A DNA stretch of 64,000 nt. Origin: Parasegetibacter sp. NRK P23. GTDB taxonomy: Bacteria; Bacteroidota; Bacteroidia; Chitinophagales; Chitinophagaceae. Below are positions 38,040-47,339 of this stretch, piece after piece. Made by a program: the position numbers and the translations under genes. The stretch's first letter is position 1. The number at the start of each line of letters is the position of its first letter. The stretch lies in the NCBI RefSeq assembly GCF_023721715.1, contig NZ_JAMDLG010000001.1, positions 2,271,784 to 2,335,783 of the forward strand. Reading direction: 5' to 3'. The notes below the pieces were generated by a model. It did no database searches. It worked only from the letters and a program-made list of their open reading frames with translations, and was not told the origin of the DNA.

Positions 38040-39695
38040 ATGCAGCAAAAAACTGCTTCCATGTCGGCCGCTATCCGTCAATTGAACCAGGTACTTTTCC
38101 CGGACCGGAAAGACGTGGTGGCCATGTACATATTCGCTTTGTTCGCGGGGTTGGTGCAACTTTCGCTGCCGCTTGGCATTCAGTCCATTATCAACTTCGT
38201 CATGGCGGGCACATTTTCAACCAGTATTGCCGTACTGATCGGGCTGGTGGTGTTCGGAGTATTTATCGCCGGCCTGTTACAGGTGCGTCAGTTGCAGTTG
38301 CTGGAGAAGGTGAAACAAAAAATATTCGTCCGGTATTCCCTTGAATACAGCGACCGTATCCCCAAACTCAACATCGAAAAGCTGGATGGCGAATACCTGC
38401 CTGAATTAACGAACCGCTATTTCGACACGGTTTCGCTTCAGAAATCAATGGACAAACTCCTGATTGATTTACCGGGGGCCATCATCCAGGTGACGCTCGG
38501 GCTACTTCTGCTGGCTTTCTACCACCCTATCTTTATAGGCTTCGGCCTGTTCCTGATGGTGACCGTGGCCAGTATCATCCGTTTTACGTCTCCACAGGGA
38601 CTGAGAACCGCGTTAAAAGCGAGTTCTTACAAATATAAAATGGCGGCCTGGTTGCAGGAGATCGCCCGGTCCATCAAATCATTCAAATACACCAAGGGTA
38701 CTTCCCTGCACATGAACAAAAGCGATGAAGTGGCCGGTAAATACCTGGAATCCCGTACCGGACATTTCCGTATCCTCCTTACCCAGTTCTGGAGCCTGAT
38801 CTCTTTCAGAATCGTGATTACGGCGGCCATGCTTATCATCGGCGCCTACCTGCTGGTGAACCAGCAGATCAACGTGGGACAATTCATCGCGGCGGATATC
38901 GTGATCATCGCGATCATCGCCTCTATTGAAAAGGTGATCACCAACCTCGACTCTATTTACGACGCACTGGTTTCCGTTGAAAAACTGAACGCCATCGCTG
39001 GCGCCGACCTGGAAGAATCCGGCACGGTGAAGCTTGCGCCCGAGAAAGAGGGCGTGGACATCAGCTTTAAAAACGTGCATTTCTCTTATGAAAACAGTGA
39101 CCAGGTGCTGCGGGGCGTTAACCTGGATATTCAAAAACAACAGATCGTTCAACTGAAAGGCGCATCCGGCTCCGGAAAATCCACCGTACTGCGCTTACTC
39201 ACCGGCGCGTTCTCTAACTTTACAGGCGATATTCTGCTGAACGGTGTGCCGCTATCAAATTATAGTGTGGAAAGTCTGCGTGCACAAACAGGCATCTTAC
39301 TCAGTGTACAGGACATTTTTGAAGGTTCACTCTGGGACAACATCACCATGGGCAATAAGTCCGTAACACTGGATCAGGTGTCGAAGCTCGCGGAACTTTG
39401 CGGCCTGCAGCAATTCATCCGTACCAGCCGTAACGGTTACGACAGCCAGTTGCTGCCGGTGGGCAATAAACTGTCGCGCAATGTAAGGAAGAACATCCTC
39501 CTGATGCGTGCACTCCTGGGTCCCAGCCGGCTGCTGTTACTGGAAGAACCGTTTGAGCACCTGCAGGAACCTTACCGGACGAATATGATCAATTACATCC
39601 GGCAGGAAAAAAATGCCACCATCGTAATTGCTTCAGAAGACGAAAGGCTCGCGCCGCATTGCGATAAAATTATTCAAATGGACAACCAACAGTAA
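38040..39695 (+). CDS. ABC exporter membrane/ATPase fusion with degenerate nucleotide-binding domain
   Basis: The 551-residue protein has an ABC transmembrane domain (about 20-310, with helices near 27-55, 62-82, 148-180, 255-295) and a C-terminal ATPase domain. Walker A is intact (GASGSGKST, Lys380). The signature LSGGQ is replaced by LSRNV (478-482). The Walker B acidic residue is Glu502 (LLLLEEP) instead of Asp, the D-loop reads EHLQ, and the H-loop His is replaced by Glu533 (IASEDE). It therefore binds nucleotide but may hydrolyse it poorly or differently. HlyD and TolC genes follow at 24- and 15-base spacing, making a tripartite type I secretion-like exporter. The substrate is unknown. 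Confidence 0.88.
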   Translation: MQQKTASMSAAIRQLNQVLFPDRKDVVAMYIFALFAGLVQLSLPLGIQSIINFVMAGTFSTSIAVLIGLVVFGVFIAGLLQVRQLQLLEKVKQKIFVRYSLEYSDRIPKLNIEKLDGEYLPELTNRYFDTVSLQKSMDKLLIDLPGAIIQVTLGLLLLAFYHPIFIGFGLFLMVTVASIIRFTSPQGLRTALKASSYKYKMAAWLQEIARSIKSFKYTKGTSLHMNKSDEVAGKYLESRTGHFRILLTQFWSLISFRIVITAAMLIIGAYLLVNQQINVGQFIAADIVIIAIIASIEKVITNLDSIYDALVSVEKLNAIAGADLEESGTVKLAPEKEGVDISFKNVHFSYENSDQVLRGVNLDIQKQQIVQLKGASGSGKSTVLRLLTGAFSNFTGDILLNGVPLSNYSVESLRAQTGILLSVQDIFEGSLWDNITMGNKSVTLDQVSKLAELCGLQQFIRTSRNGYDSQLLPVGNKLSRNVRKNILLMRALLGPSRLLLLEEPFEHLQEPYRTNMINYIRQEKNATIVIASEDERLAPHCDKIIQMDNQQ

Positions 39696-39719
39696 CAGCC
39701 ACAGGGAAAAACAACAACA

Positions 39720-41060
39720 ATGAACAACTACCTATACCAACCGATTGAAGCAGGAACTGAAAAGTGTCCGTCGGCTTTCGGAAAAATATACCGGATCGAC
39801 CGGAAAAGCCGGGCCAAACGCTGGCTCTTCGGCACCCTCTTCGTATTGCTGGTGTTCATGTTCCTTCCGTGGACACAGAACATCCGTGCAAGGGGTTCGG
39901 TGACCACGCTCCGGCAGGAACAGCGTCCGCAACAGATCAATACCGTGATCGCCGGTTCCGTGTCCAAATGGTACGTGAAAGAAGGAGATTTCGTGAAGGC
40001 CGGGGATACCATCCTGCAACTGGGGGAAGTGAAAGCCGAATACTTCGACAGCAACCTGCTCCAGAGAACCCAGCAGCAGATCGTCGCCAAACAACAAAGT
40101 ATTGATGGCTACCGCAACAAAGCCAACGCCAGCGAAGCGCAAATGGAAGCTTTGCGGGAAGCGAGGAAGTTCAAACTCGAAACATTAGACAACAAAATTA
40201 CCCAGCAACAATTAAAGATCAGAACCGAAGAGGCTGAACTGATTGCGGTAAAAAACGAACTGGACGCCTACCAAAGGCAGATTGACGCCGCAAAGGTACT
40301 GCTGGACAATGGCGCCATCTCCCTCACTGAATTTGAAAGAAGAAAAATTAACTTCCAGAACAGCACCGCAAAACTGAACAGCGCCACCAACAAACTGGAA
40401 CAAAGCAGGCAGGAACTGGTGAACCTCAGCATCGAAAAACAATCGGCCATACAGGAATATACGGACAAGATCGCCAAGGCACAGGGAGAAGGCTTCTCCT
40501 CTTTGTCCGAAGCGGCAACAGCGGAAGCCGAAGTGGCCAAACTCCAGAACGCCTATGCCAACTACGATGTAAGGAACAAATTGTATTATATACTGGCTCC
40601 GCAAAGCGGGCAGGTATCGAAGGCCAAAAAAGCGGGTATCGGCGAGTTCCTCAAAGAAGGTGAAATGATCGCTGAAATCGTACCCGATAAGGTACAGTTC
40701 GCGATAGAGCTTTTCGTTTCCCCCATGGACCTTCCCCTCATCAGCATCGGCCAGAAAGTGCGTTTCATATTCGACGGGTTCCCGGTAATCGTTTTCAGCG
40801 GATGGCCCGGCGGCAGCTACGGCACCTTTGGCGGAAGAATAATAGCCATCGAAAAATCGGTGAGCGTGAACGGCAAATTTCGTGTATTGGTAACCGAAGA
40901 CCCAGACGATAGAAAATGGCCCGAGCAACTGAGCATCGGCGGTGGCGCTGAAGGCATCGCCCTGCTCAAAGATGTGCGCATTTACTACGAAATATGGCGG
41001 CGCATCAATGGTTTCCCGCCGGAATATTATCAGGCTCAGGCTGCACCCGTTCAAAAATAA
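39720..41060 (+). CDS. HlyD-family membrane-fusion (adaptor) protein
   Basis: The 446-residue protein has one N-terminal transmembrane helix (about 36-52, LFGTLFVLLVFMFLPW). A biotinyl-lipoyl half follows (INTVIAGSVSKWYVKEGDFVKAGDTILQLGE), then a long coiled-coil hairpin (about 115-265, Glu/Gln/Lys-rich, with ITQQQLKIRTEEAELIAVKNEL), the second lipoyl half (ILAPQSGQVSKAKKAGIGEFLKEGE) and a beta-barrel domain (VQFAIELFVSPMDLPLISIGQKVRFIFDG). It links the inner-membrane ABC protein encoded before it to the TolC channel encoded after it. Confidence 0.93.
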   Translation: MNNYLYQPIEAGTEKCPSAFGKIYRIDRKSRAKRWLFGTLFVLLVFMFLPWTQNIRARGSVTTLRQEQRPQQINTVIAGSVSKWYVKEGDFVKAGDTILQLGEVKAEYFDSNLLQRTQQQIVAKQQSIDGYRNKANASEAQMEALREARKFKLETLDNKITQQQLKIRTEEAELIAVKNELDAYQRQIDAAKVLLDNGAISLTEFERRKINFQNSTAKLNSATNKLEQSRQELVNLSIEKQSAIQEYTDKIAKAQGEGFSSLSEAATAEAEVAKLQNAYANYDVRNKLYYILAPQSGQVSKAKKAGIGEFLKEGEMIAEIVPDKVQFAIELFVSPMDLPLISIGQKVRFIFDGFPVIVFSGWPGGSYGTFGGRIIAIEKSVSVNGKFRVLVTEDPDDRKWPEQLSIGGGAEGIALLKDVRIYYEIWRRINGFPPEYYQAQAAPVQK

Positions 41061-41075
41061 AAAGCGTCCTTACTG

Positions 41076-42476
41076 ATGAGAGCAAGTTCAATCTATACAT
41101 TTCTCCTGCTGGCGCTTTTTGGTGCGCGGGGCACGGCACAGGATACCGCCAACACGTTAAGCGTGACCCGTTTTATTGAACAGGTACGCACTTACCATCC
41201 TGTGGCCCGGCAGGCCAACCTGCTCACTGAAATGGCGGAAGCCAACCTGCTGGCCGCACGCGGCGCGTTTGATCCCGTAGCTGAACTGACCAACAACGCC
41301 AAATCGCTTGACGGTACCAATTATTACCGCAACACGAACCCGGAACTGCGCCTGCCTACAGCATTTGGCGTGGAACTGAAAACCGGTTTTGAAAGAAACG
41401 AAGGGGTATACCTTAACCCCGAACGCACCAAAGGAGTGGCTACGTACCTCGGTCTGGAAATCCCTGTATTGAACGGATTGCTCATCGATAAACGCAGGGC
41501 AGCTCTACAACAGGCGAAAATTATCAGCACCAGAAGCGAACAGGAAAGACTGGCCGCTTACAACAACCTGCTGTTTGACGCCTACACCACCTACTGGCAA
41601 TGGGCCGGCGCCCACCAGTTGCTGCAAGTATACCAGGAGTTTGAAGCCATCAGCGCGGAACGACTGGCCCTGGTGCGGCTCTTATTCGAAAACGGCGACC
41701 GCCCCATGGCCGATACCGTGGAAGCCCACAGCCAATTGCTCAACTACCGGTTGCTGGCCACTGCCGCGTTGCAGGAACGCAACAGGCAAGCCATTGAACT
41801 CTCCGGTTACCTGTGGTCCGAAGCGGGCAATCCTATGTTGTTACCTGAAAACGCCATACCCGACAGCCTCAGCACCAATCTGGAAGCACCTGAAGCATTG
41901 CAGGCGGAAGTCATGAACAACATCATCCTCAACCACCCGGAACTAAGGGCCTATCGTTTCAAACTACAGGAAATGGATGTGGAGCTCCGGCTCAAAAGAC
42001 AGGAACTGTTGCCTGTACTTAAACTGAAAGCGAACCTGCTGAGCAAAGAGTATTATGACTACAAGGAAATCAATCCCGCGTATTTCCGCAACAACCACCA
42101 GTGGGGACTTACCTTCAAAATGCCCCTGCTGCTGAGAGAAGCGCGAGGCGCCTACAGGAACGCGCAACTGAAAATAGAATCTGCCAACCTGGATATCGCA
42201 CGCAAATCCTTTCAGATCGAACAGAAAATTCTGCAATACCTCAACGAAGCGAAACTCCTCCGCTCCCAGTTGCAAACGGCCACTTCCATGTACAACGACC
42301 TGAGTTTTTTGCTGAAGACGGAAGAACTGAAATTCTCCCAGGGCGAAAGCGCTTTGTTCCTGATCAACAGCCGCGAAAGCAAGGTGATTGAAACACAACA
42401 AAAACTGGTGGAATTGCAGGTGAAATACCTGAAAGCGCTGTACGCCATTGAATGGGCCAGCGGCAGGATGCGGTAG
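41076..42476 (+). CDS. TolC-family outer-membrane efflux channel
   Basis: This 466-residue protein has a signal peptide (about 1-21, ending GTAQ). Two outer-membrane-efflux repeats follow, each mostly helical with short strands: TRFIEQVRTYHPVARQANLLTEMAEANLLAARGAFDPV opens the first, and NHPELRAYRFKLQEMDVELRLKRQELLPVLKLKANL the second. The end (GESALFLINSRESKVIETQQKLVELQVKYLKALYAIEWA) matches the family's last helix pair. It forms the exit duct of the exporter encoded with it, 15 bases after the adaptor gene. Confidence 0.93.
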   Translation: MRASSIYTFLLLALFGARGTAQDTANTLSVTRFIEQVRTYHPVARQANLLTEMAEANLLAARGAFDPVAELTNNAKSLDGTNYYRNTNPELRLPTAFGVELKTGFERNEGVYLNPERTKGVATYLGLEIPVLNGLLIDKRRAALQQAKIISTRSEQERLAAYNNLLFDAYTTYWQWAGAHQLLQVYQEFEAISAERLALVRLLFENGDRPMADTVEAHSQLLNYRLLATAALQERNRQAIELSGYLWSEAGNPMLLPENAIPDSLSTNLEAPEALQAEVMNNIILNHPELRAYRFKLQEMDVELRLKRQELLPVLKLKANLLSKEYYDYKEINPAYFRNNHQWGLTFKMPLLLREARGAYRNAQLKIESANLDIARKSFQIEQKILQYLNEAKLLRSQLQTATSMYNDLSFLLKTEELKFSQGESALFLINSRESKVIETQQKLVELQVKYLKALYAIEWASGRMR

Positions 42477-42610
42477 TGAACGAAACGGCTTAAAAAAGGA
42501 ATCTGAAAATTTTCTTACCTTCATCGCTCCTTAGAATCTATGCATTGAAAAACCTTATCAGCACAACTACGAAAACCAGTAGTTATTCCTTTCAATGCAA
42601 AAGATTCTTT

Positions 42611-43180
42611 ATGAAAAGAAAATTCAACGCCTCAATTGTTGCTGTTCTGGTCGCATGCTGCGCCATTTTTATCGGAAGTTGTTCTAAATCCGGGGATGAT
42701 GGCGGCTCCGGCGGTGATTACTATTTCAGGTTCAAAGCCAACGGCGCTACCGTAGATTACAGCAATACCATTAAGCAGGCTTATTATCCCGGTACCACTT
42801 CGGTGAACACCACCACTACCGGCGTTTCCGGATTTTCAGCCATTATTTCCGCCACCGCAGACATCAACCAGGTATTACGCAACGCGGTTTCCGTAGTAAT
42901 GAATGGCGACGCCGCATTCACCACGGGTATCGACTACACCACCGCCAGCAATTCACCACTCGCACTCATGAACTTTGGGTACTATGATAATTCCGGAAAA
43001 TTGTTTGTAATGTCGAAAAGCCTGAATATCGTGAACAATCCCGGCTCAGCTACAGTACGTTATTCGGTTATCAACGACGACATCATCCAGGGTGTTTTCT
43101 CCGCGCACCTTTATGACAACACCTTAAACGCCCACGTGCAGATTACGGAAGGCGAATTCCGGGTAAAGCGGAAACCATAG
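42611..43180 (+). CDS. Small predicted lipoprotein, function unknown
   Basis: I start at the ATG at 42611 (MKRKFNAS), which gives 189 residues and places the lipoprotein Cys at residue 24 (IFIGSC); the frame stays open to 42545 but without a signal. After a Gly/Ser-rich linker the mature part is beta-rich with many Thr and Asn (YYFRFKANGATVDYSN, INQVLRNAVSVVMNGD, VRYSVINDDIIQGVFSAHLYD, VQITEGEFRVKRK). The style resembles many uncharacterised Bacteroidota surface lipoproteins. It follows the exporter operon by 134 bases; whether it is linked to it is unclear. Confidence 0.78.
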   Translation: MKRKFNASIVAVLVACCAIFIGSCSKSGDDGGSGGDYYFRFKANGATVDYSNTIKQAYYPGTTSVNTTTTGVSGFSAIISATADINQVLRNAVSVVMNGDAAFTTGIDYTTASNSPLALMNFGYYDNSGKLFVMSKSLNIVNNPGSATVRYSVINDDIIQGVFSAHLYDNTLNAHVQITEGEFRVKRKP

Positions 43181-43256
43181 CAATATACGTGTTAGAGGGT
43201 ATGGTATAAGCGTTCCGCAGTTGTTATTATTGCGGGAAGGATCAACCCTGTTCCGT

Positions 43257-44249
43257 ATGAAACTGAAACAACTCTTTTACCTGCTTTCCCTGAGCCTGCT
43301 GGCGTGCTCGAAGAACACCACGCCAACCGAAGAGCCGTCACCCGGCAACACAACAGCGGCCTGGATCGCGGATGCGTCCTTTGAAAAAATAAATATCGCC
43401 GGAGAACGTGCCGTAAAAGACATCGTCTTCAACGAAGGAAACGCCGCCTACCTCGACGACCTGAACAGGATTTTCTTCTCCTACAGTAACGGAGCGGAAT
43501 GGAAAGAACAACTCAACATGAGCGGGAACACGATCCGGTGCATCGCCCTCCGGGCCGATGGCGAAAAACTCTTTCTCGGGGGGATCAGTCTGGACAATTA
43601 TACCTACGGCGCTAAGTTCTGGGTGTACAATACCCCGAAAAACACCGGGGCCACCCTGGATTATAACGGCGAAGCGCTGATCGCCAACCTCAACGACCCC
43701 ATCCAATGCGATTTCATGCGTGCCTCCTGGAACGGAGACGGATCGGTGTACGCCAGTTTCGGAAGAAGCACCATGAAAGACGGCTTCTTCGGCAATATCC
43801 GTCCCGATGGCAGAAAAATCTTCAACCAACGCACGCCTTCGCACACCTATGTAATGGGTAAGAACCCTACCTTCCTGAAAAATCATTGCGAAGGTTTTTA
43901 CATCGCGGGCAATACCGAACGCACCACACTTTGCGTGTACGAATATGTGCCCAGCGCCAACATGAATATTCTTATTCCGTATTACTCTGATCAGAAAGGC
44001 CATAACAACAGCTGGCTTCCTTTGGTAAGCTACTGGAAGGCCGGACTGGTATACCATATTGGGCAGGACAAAACAGGGCAACATGCCATTTACGTTTCAC
44101 AGGCCAACAGGCTTTTTTACAACGGACAGGAGGAGATTGCCTTTAAAGGTATCCAGGGAAACCTGCAATGCGCATCCATCGACAACAACAATTTCGTTTG
44201 GGTAGGAACGAGCGCGGGATTATTCAAAAGCCTGAAACCAATACTTTAA
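43257..44249 (+). CDS. Predicted lipoprotein, possibly beta-propeller-like
   Basis: The ATG at 43257 gives 330 residues with a lipoprotein signal and Cys17 (LSLLACSK). The mature part has repeated blade-like segments: DIVFNEGNAAYLDDLNRIFFSYSNGAEWKE, NTIRCIALRADGEKLFLGG, SWNGDGSVYASFGR, and a final NNFVWVGTSAGLFKSLKP, which resemble seven-bladed propellers used as sensors or scaffolds. I cannot assign a family. The neighbouring genes are also lipoproteins or exported proteins of unknown role. Confidence 0.75.
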   Translation: MKLKQLFYLLSLSLLACSKNTTPTEEPSPGNTTAAWIADASFEKINIAGERAVKDIVFNEGNAAYLDDLNRIFFSYSNGAEWKEQLNMSGNTIRCIALRADGEKLFLGGISLDNYTYGAKFWVYNTPKNTGATLDYNGEALIANLNDPIQCDFMRASWNGDGSVYASFGRSTMKDGFFGNIRPDGRKIFNQRTPSHTYVMGKNPTFLKNHCEGFYIAGNTERTTLCVYEYVPSANMNILIPYYSDQKGHNNSWLPLVSYWKAGLVYHIGQDKTGQHAIYVSQANRLFYNGQEEIAFKGIQGNLQCASIDNNNFVWVGTSAGLFKSLKPIL

Positions 44250-44288
44250 TTCCAATTCGATTCTTTCATTCTTATCAACTGATATTCA

Positions 44289-45848
44289 ATGAATCATATC
44301 CTTAAATCTATAGTATTACTGGCAAGTGTATGTTATGGAAATATACTGCTTTCCCAGGACCTTAAAATCAGCAGTCTGGGATTGGGATTCTACGGCCTGA
44401 CGGATCAACAAAATAATGAAGTGGTGAAACGGAAATACCATAAAATATATGACGCCCCCAAAGCCGGCTGCTTTATCGCGGAAGATAAAAACCATAAAGT
44501 GGAACTGCTTCACAGGCAAACAGGGAAAGTAATTAAAAAGGGGAAAGACTTAACCATGCTGCCTCAAGGGTACGCGGGCAGCAATTTTATGGTATTGGGT
44601 AAAAATGGAAAATACGCCTTGTATAATTTTGATTTTCAGCCATTCAGCAAAGAATACCATCAAATAAAAATAAACTACCATTACCCACAGTATGTGCTCT
44701 TCTTTGAAAATACGGACTGGGGCCTGATGAATGCTAAAGCCGAAATACTCATCCCGGCACAATACATGACGATGGACTTCGGACAGTTGAAAGACGATGG
44801 CATTTTTCATCCCACGCCGTACTTATTCCGGGTATCGCGACCCAATCAACAAACTATTTATGTGGACAGCACGAATACCATGGACATTGCCGCCACCGCT
44901 GCAAACTGCTGTTACCGCGGTGGTGGACTTGGCACCGATTACCTCGCTCAAAGAGCCTTCCTGCTGCAAAACCTCGACAAACTAAAAGGAGTAGGCAAAA
45001 CCGCTATCGCCAAAACCTACCACACCACACACGACAGCATCAACAACCTGGCAGAAGCCTACAAATGGTACAAAATGGGATGGCAAGAAGCCCCCTCTTC
45101 GTTATACGCAGGTTTAAGTCTGGCCGAATTCCTCCGCACAAAAACCGAGTTTCGTGACCTGGACTCCTCCCTCTCCTTCGCTCAACTGTTCAGGGCCGTA
45201 GCCGATATGATGCCGTATTACAATATTGAGATCGCAGCTCTTTTTATGAAGAACAATCCCGACAGCGCCCGTTTCTATTATGAGAAAGCCATTTCAAAAA
45301 CAAAGTTCAATAGCTATGCGCACCTCTACGCCAATATAGGCCTGGCCAAAATACATTATGCAAAGGGCGACAAAACGCTGGCGGCATCGCACCTGCTGAA
45401 AGCGAAAAGCGCGGCGGCTGCCAACCACACCCAGGTATATGCGCACCAGGTAGAAGAGCTTGCCGGGATGAAACTGGCCGCGGACGTACTTCAGTACGGA
45501 CAGGTGGTGCTATTCAATGGAAAAAAAGCAATGGTACTGCATACTTCGCTGAACGGCAGAAACCTCAGCAACGGCGATGTGATTCCGCCCACGGCCACCA
45601 ATTTTAAAATATTGAACGAAAGCAACGAACAGTTTTTTACCAGATGTCCCGAATGCGCCGGAACCGGCACCGTTACCAAAACCATCAAATCGCCCTATAC
45701 CTATTCTTATTCGATCAGCGAAAAACATACCGGCTCATCGGTTTCAGGTGACTATATCAAAACCACTACTTATACACCGCCAAGCACGTACAAAGGCGAG
45801 GTTACCTGTAGCCGTTGTTATGGCACGAAAAAGGTGGTGAAAAAATAA
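44289..45848 (+). CDS. Exported WG-repeat/TPR protein with C-terminal DnaJ-like zinc-finger motif
   Basis: The 519-residue product has a signal sequence (about 1-22). Residues 30-190 contain WG-type repeats (KYALYNFDFQPFSKEYHQI, and NTDWGLMNAKAEILIPAQY). Residues about 230-395 form a helical TPR/Sel1-like array (NNLAEAYKWYKMGWQEAP, AHLYANIGLAKIHYAKGDKTLAASHLLKA). The C-terminus has two CxxCxG-type motifs, RCPECAGTGTV and TCSRCYGTKKV, separated by a Ser/Thr/Tyr-rich loop, as in half of a DnaJ zinc-finger. A Cys zinc site in an exported protein is unusual. Function is unknown. Confidence 0.75.
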   Translation: MNHILKSIVLLASVCYGNILLSQDLKISSLGLGFYGLTDQQNNEVVKRKYHKIYDAPKAGCFIAEDKNHKVELLHRQTGKVIKKGKDLTMLPQGYAGSNFMVLGKNGKYALYNFDFQPFSKEYHQIKINYHYPQYVLFFENTDWGLMNAKAEILIPAQYMTMDFGQLKDDGIFHPTPYLFRVSRPNQQTIYVDSTNTMDIAATAANCCYRGGGLGTDYLAQRAFLLQNLDKLKGVGKTAIAKTYHTTHDSINNLAEAYKWYKMGWQEAPSSLYAGLSLAEFLRTKTEFRDLDSSLSFAQLFRAVADMMPYYNIEIAALFMKNNPDSARFYYEKAISKTKFNSYAHLYANIGLAKIHYAKGDKTLAASHLLKAKSAAAANHTQVYAHQVEELAGMKLAADVLQYGQVVLFNGKKAMVLHTSLNGRNLSNGDVIPPTATNFKILNESNEQFFTRCPECAGTGTVTKTIKSPYTYSYSISEKHTGSSVSGDYIKTTTYTPPSTYKGEVTCSRCYGTKKVVKK

Positions 45849-45849
45849 C

Positions 45850-45863
45850 CAGGAAAATTCCTG
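45850..45863. repeat. Short palindrome CAGGAAAATTCCTG
   Basis: A perfect inverted repeat (CAGGAA-AA-TTCCTG) directly follows the stop codon of the WG/TPR gene. It might be a weak transcription stop or a protein site for the hydrolase/sigma-factor operon that begins at 45913. Confidence 0.25.
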
Positions 45864-45912
45864 CCCTGTTGTAACATTCTGAAAGCCCGCGTATCTAATT
45901 CGAAAAAACAAT

Positions 45913-46866
45913 ATGCGGCAGGTTCAACCATTCATTCTTTTTACTTTTCTTATCGCCTTCAGCAGCTTTGCACAGGCGCAACAGCTTTATGTAAAAACCT
46001 TCGGGCCGGCTTCAGGAAAACCACTGCTCTTTTTACACGGTGGTCCGGGCGGAAGCACCCTCGATTTTGAACTGACCACCGCGCCGGAACTCGCGAAAAA
46101 AGGATTTTTTGTGATCGTGTACGACCGTCGTGGCGAAGGAAGGTCCATCTCCGATTCCGCGAAGTTTACTTTTGAAGAAACGTTCAATGATATCCATGGT
46201 ATCTACAAACAGTACAACATAAAATCTGCCGCCTTATTGGGTCACAGTTTCGGTGGTGTGGTGGCCGGTAAATTCGCTGCGCAATATCCTCAACAGGTTA
46301 ATCATCTTATTCTTGCGGGCGCGCCGCTTTCTCTTCAGCACATGTTCCGCACTATTCTTACCAACGTGCAAAACGCCAGCAAAGACTCCGGCCTTCTAAA
46401 GCAATTGCATGAAGTAAAAGGGTATGATACCGCTTCCATCCATTACAGTTCAGGCTGTTTTATGCTTGCCATGCAGGCGCGCCTTTACAACACCGGCAAT
46501 CCAACCCCGAAAGCACGGCAATTGTATAAGGAAATGATGGAACATGAAGCGATGAAACAATATACCGCTTCCCTCACCGCCACCAACTACAAAACCATGC
46601 TCAATCCTGTGATGGGCTTCTGGAAAAATGAAAAATACACCACACTGGACATTACCACTGCGCTGCATAAGGTCAGCAAGGAAAACATCCCCATCTATGG
46701 CATTTACGGCAAAGAAGATGGTTTGTTCAATCCCGCGCATATCAATACGCTACGCGGAATCATAGGAAATGAATCACGGGTTTTATATCTTGACAATTGT
46801 TCGCACGGCGTATTCATGGACCAGCAGGACATATTCATCGCATCTATAACCGATTGGCTGAAATGA
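45913..46866 (+). CDS. Exported alpha/beta hydrolase (proline iminopeptidase-like)
   Basis: This 317-residue protein has a signal peptide (about 1-23). It shows an oxyanion motif HGGPGG (42-47), the nucleophile elbow ALLGHSFGGVV with Ser112, and a catalytic His in the ending NCSHGVFMDQQD; the Asp is probably in YGKEDGLF. HGGPG is typical of proline iminopeptidases and related hydrolases. The last four bases of its coding frame (ATGA) overlap the start of the ECF sigma factor gene, so they are translationally coupled. Its substrate is unknown. Confidence 0.85.
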   Translation: MRQVQPFILFTFLIAFSSFAQAQQLYVKTFGPASGKPLLFLHGGPGGSTLDFELTTAPELAKKGFFVIVYDRRGEGRSISDSAKFTFEETFNDIHGIYKQYNIKSAALLGHSFGGVVAGKFAAQYPQQVNHLILAGAPLSLQHMFRTILTNVQNASKDSGLLKQLHEVKGYDTASIHYSSGCFMLAMQARLYNTGNPTPKARQLYKEMMEHEAMKQYTASLTATNYKTMLNPVMGFWKNEKYTTLDITTALHKVSKENIPIYGIYGKEDGLFNPAHINTLRGIIGNESRVLYLDNCSHGVFMDQQDIFIASITDWLK

Positions 46867-47339
46867 ACAATTTCGACGAGGTGTACCACCAATACTGGGA
46901 CAGGATTTTCCGGTTGTGCATGGGTTATGTAAATGACCACGACCTGGCACTCGACATGGCGCAGGAGACTTTCGTGATCGTATGGAAACAATTGCCAACC
47001 TTCAGGGGAGAAGCAGCCATCGGCACCTGGATTTACCGGATCGCTGTAAACCTGTGCCTGCGGCAGATCGAAAAAAACAACCGCGAATTCAGACTGAAGA
47101 AAGATGCTCCGCTGCACCACTACGACACGGAGCATGACCTGGAGCCACGCATCCGGTTGCTGTACCGGCTCATCTCCGAACTCCCGGAACTGGACCGCAT
47201 CATCATCTCCCTGGAACTGGAAGCGGTGAAACAAAGCGAGATCGCGCGCATCACCGGTATTTCCGACAGCAATGTGCGTGTGCGCATTCACCGCATTAAA
47301 GAAAAACTGACTAAAAAATTCAAGGAAAATGGATACTGA
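46863..47339 (+). CDS. ECF-type RNA polymerase sigma factor
   Basis: The start at 46863 (MNNFDEVYHQYWDRIF) overlaps the hydrolase stop by four bases and gives 158 residues; a longer frame would read through the hydrolase gene. Region 2 is seen in YWDRIFRLCMGYVNDHDLALDMAQETFVIVWKQLPTF and region 4 in ISELPELDRIIISLELEAVKQSEIARITGISDSNVRVRIHRIKEKL. ECF factors are usually held by a membrane anti-sigma factor; the next gene, overlapping by 11 bases, encodes a membrane protein that could serve this role. Confidence 0.92.
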   Translation: MNNFDEVYHQYWDRIFRLCMGYVNDHDLALDMAQETFVIVWKQLPTFRGEAAIGTWIYRIAVNLCLRQIEKNNREFRLKKDAPLHHYDTEHDLEPRIRLLYRLISELPELDRIIISLELEAVKQSEIARITGISDSNVRVRIHRIKEKLTKKFKENGY

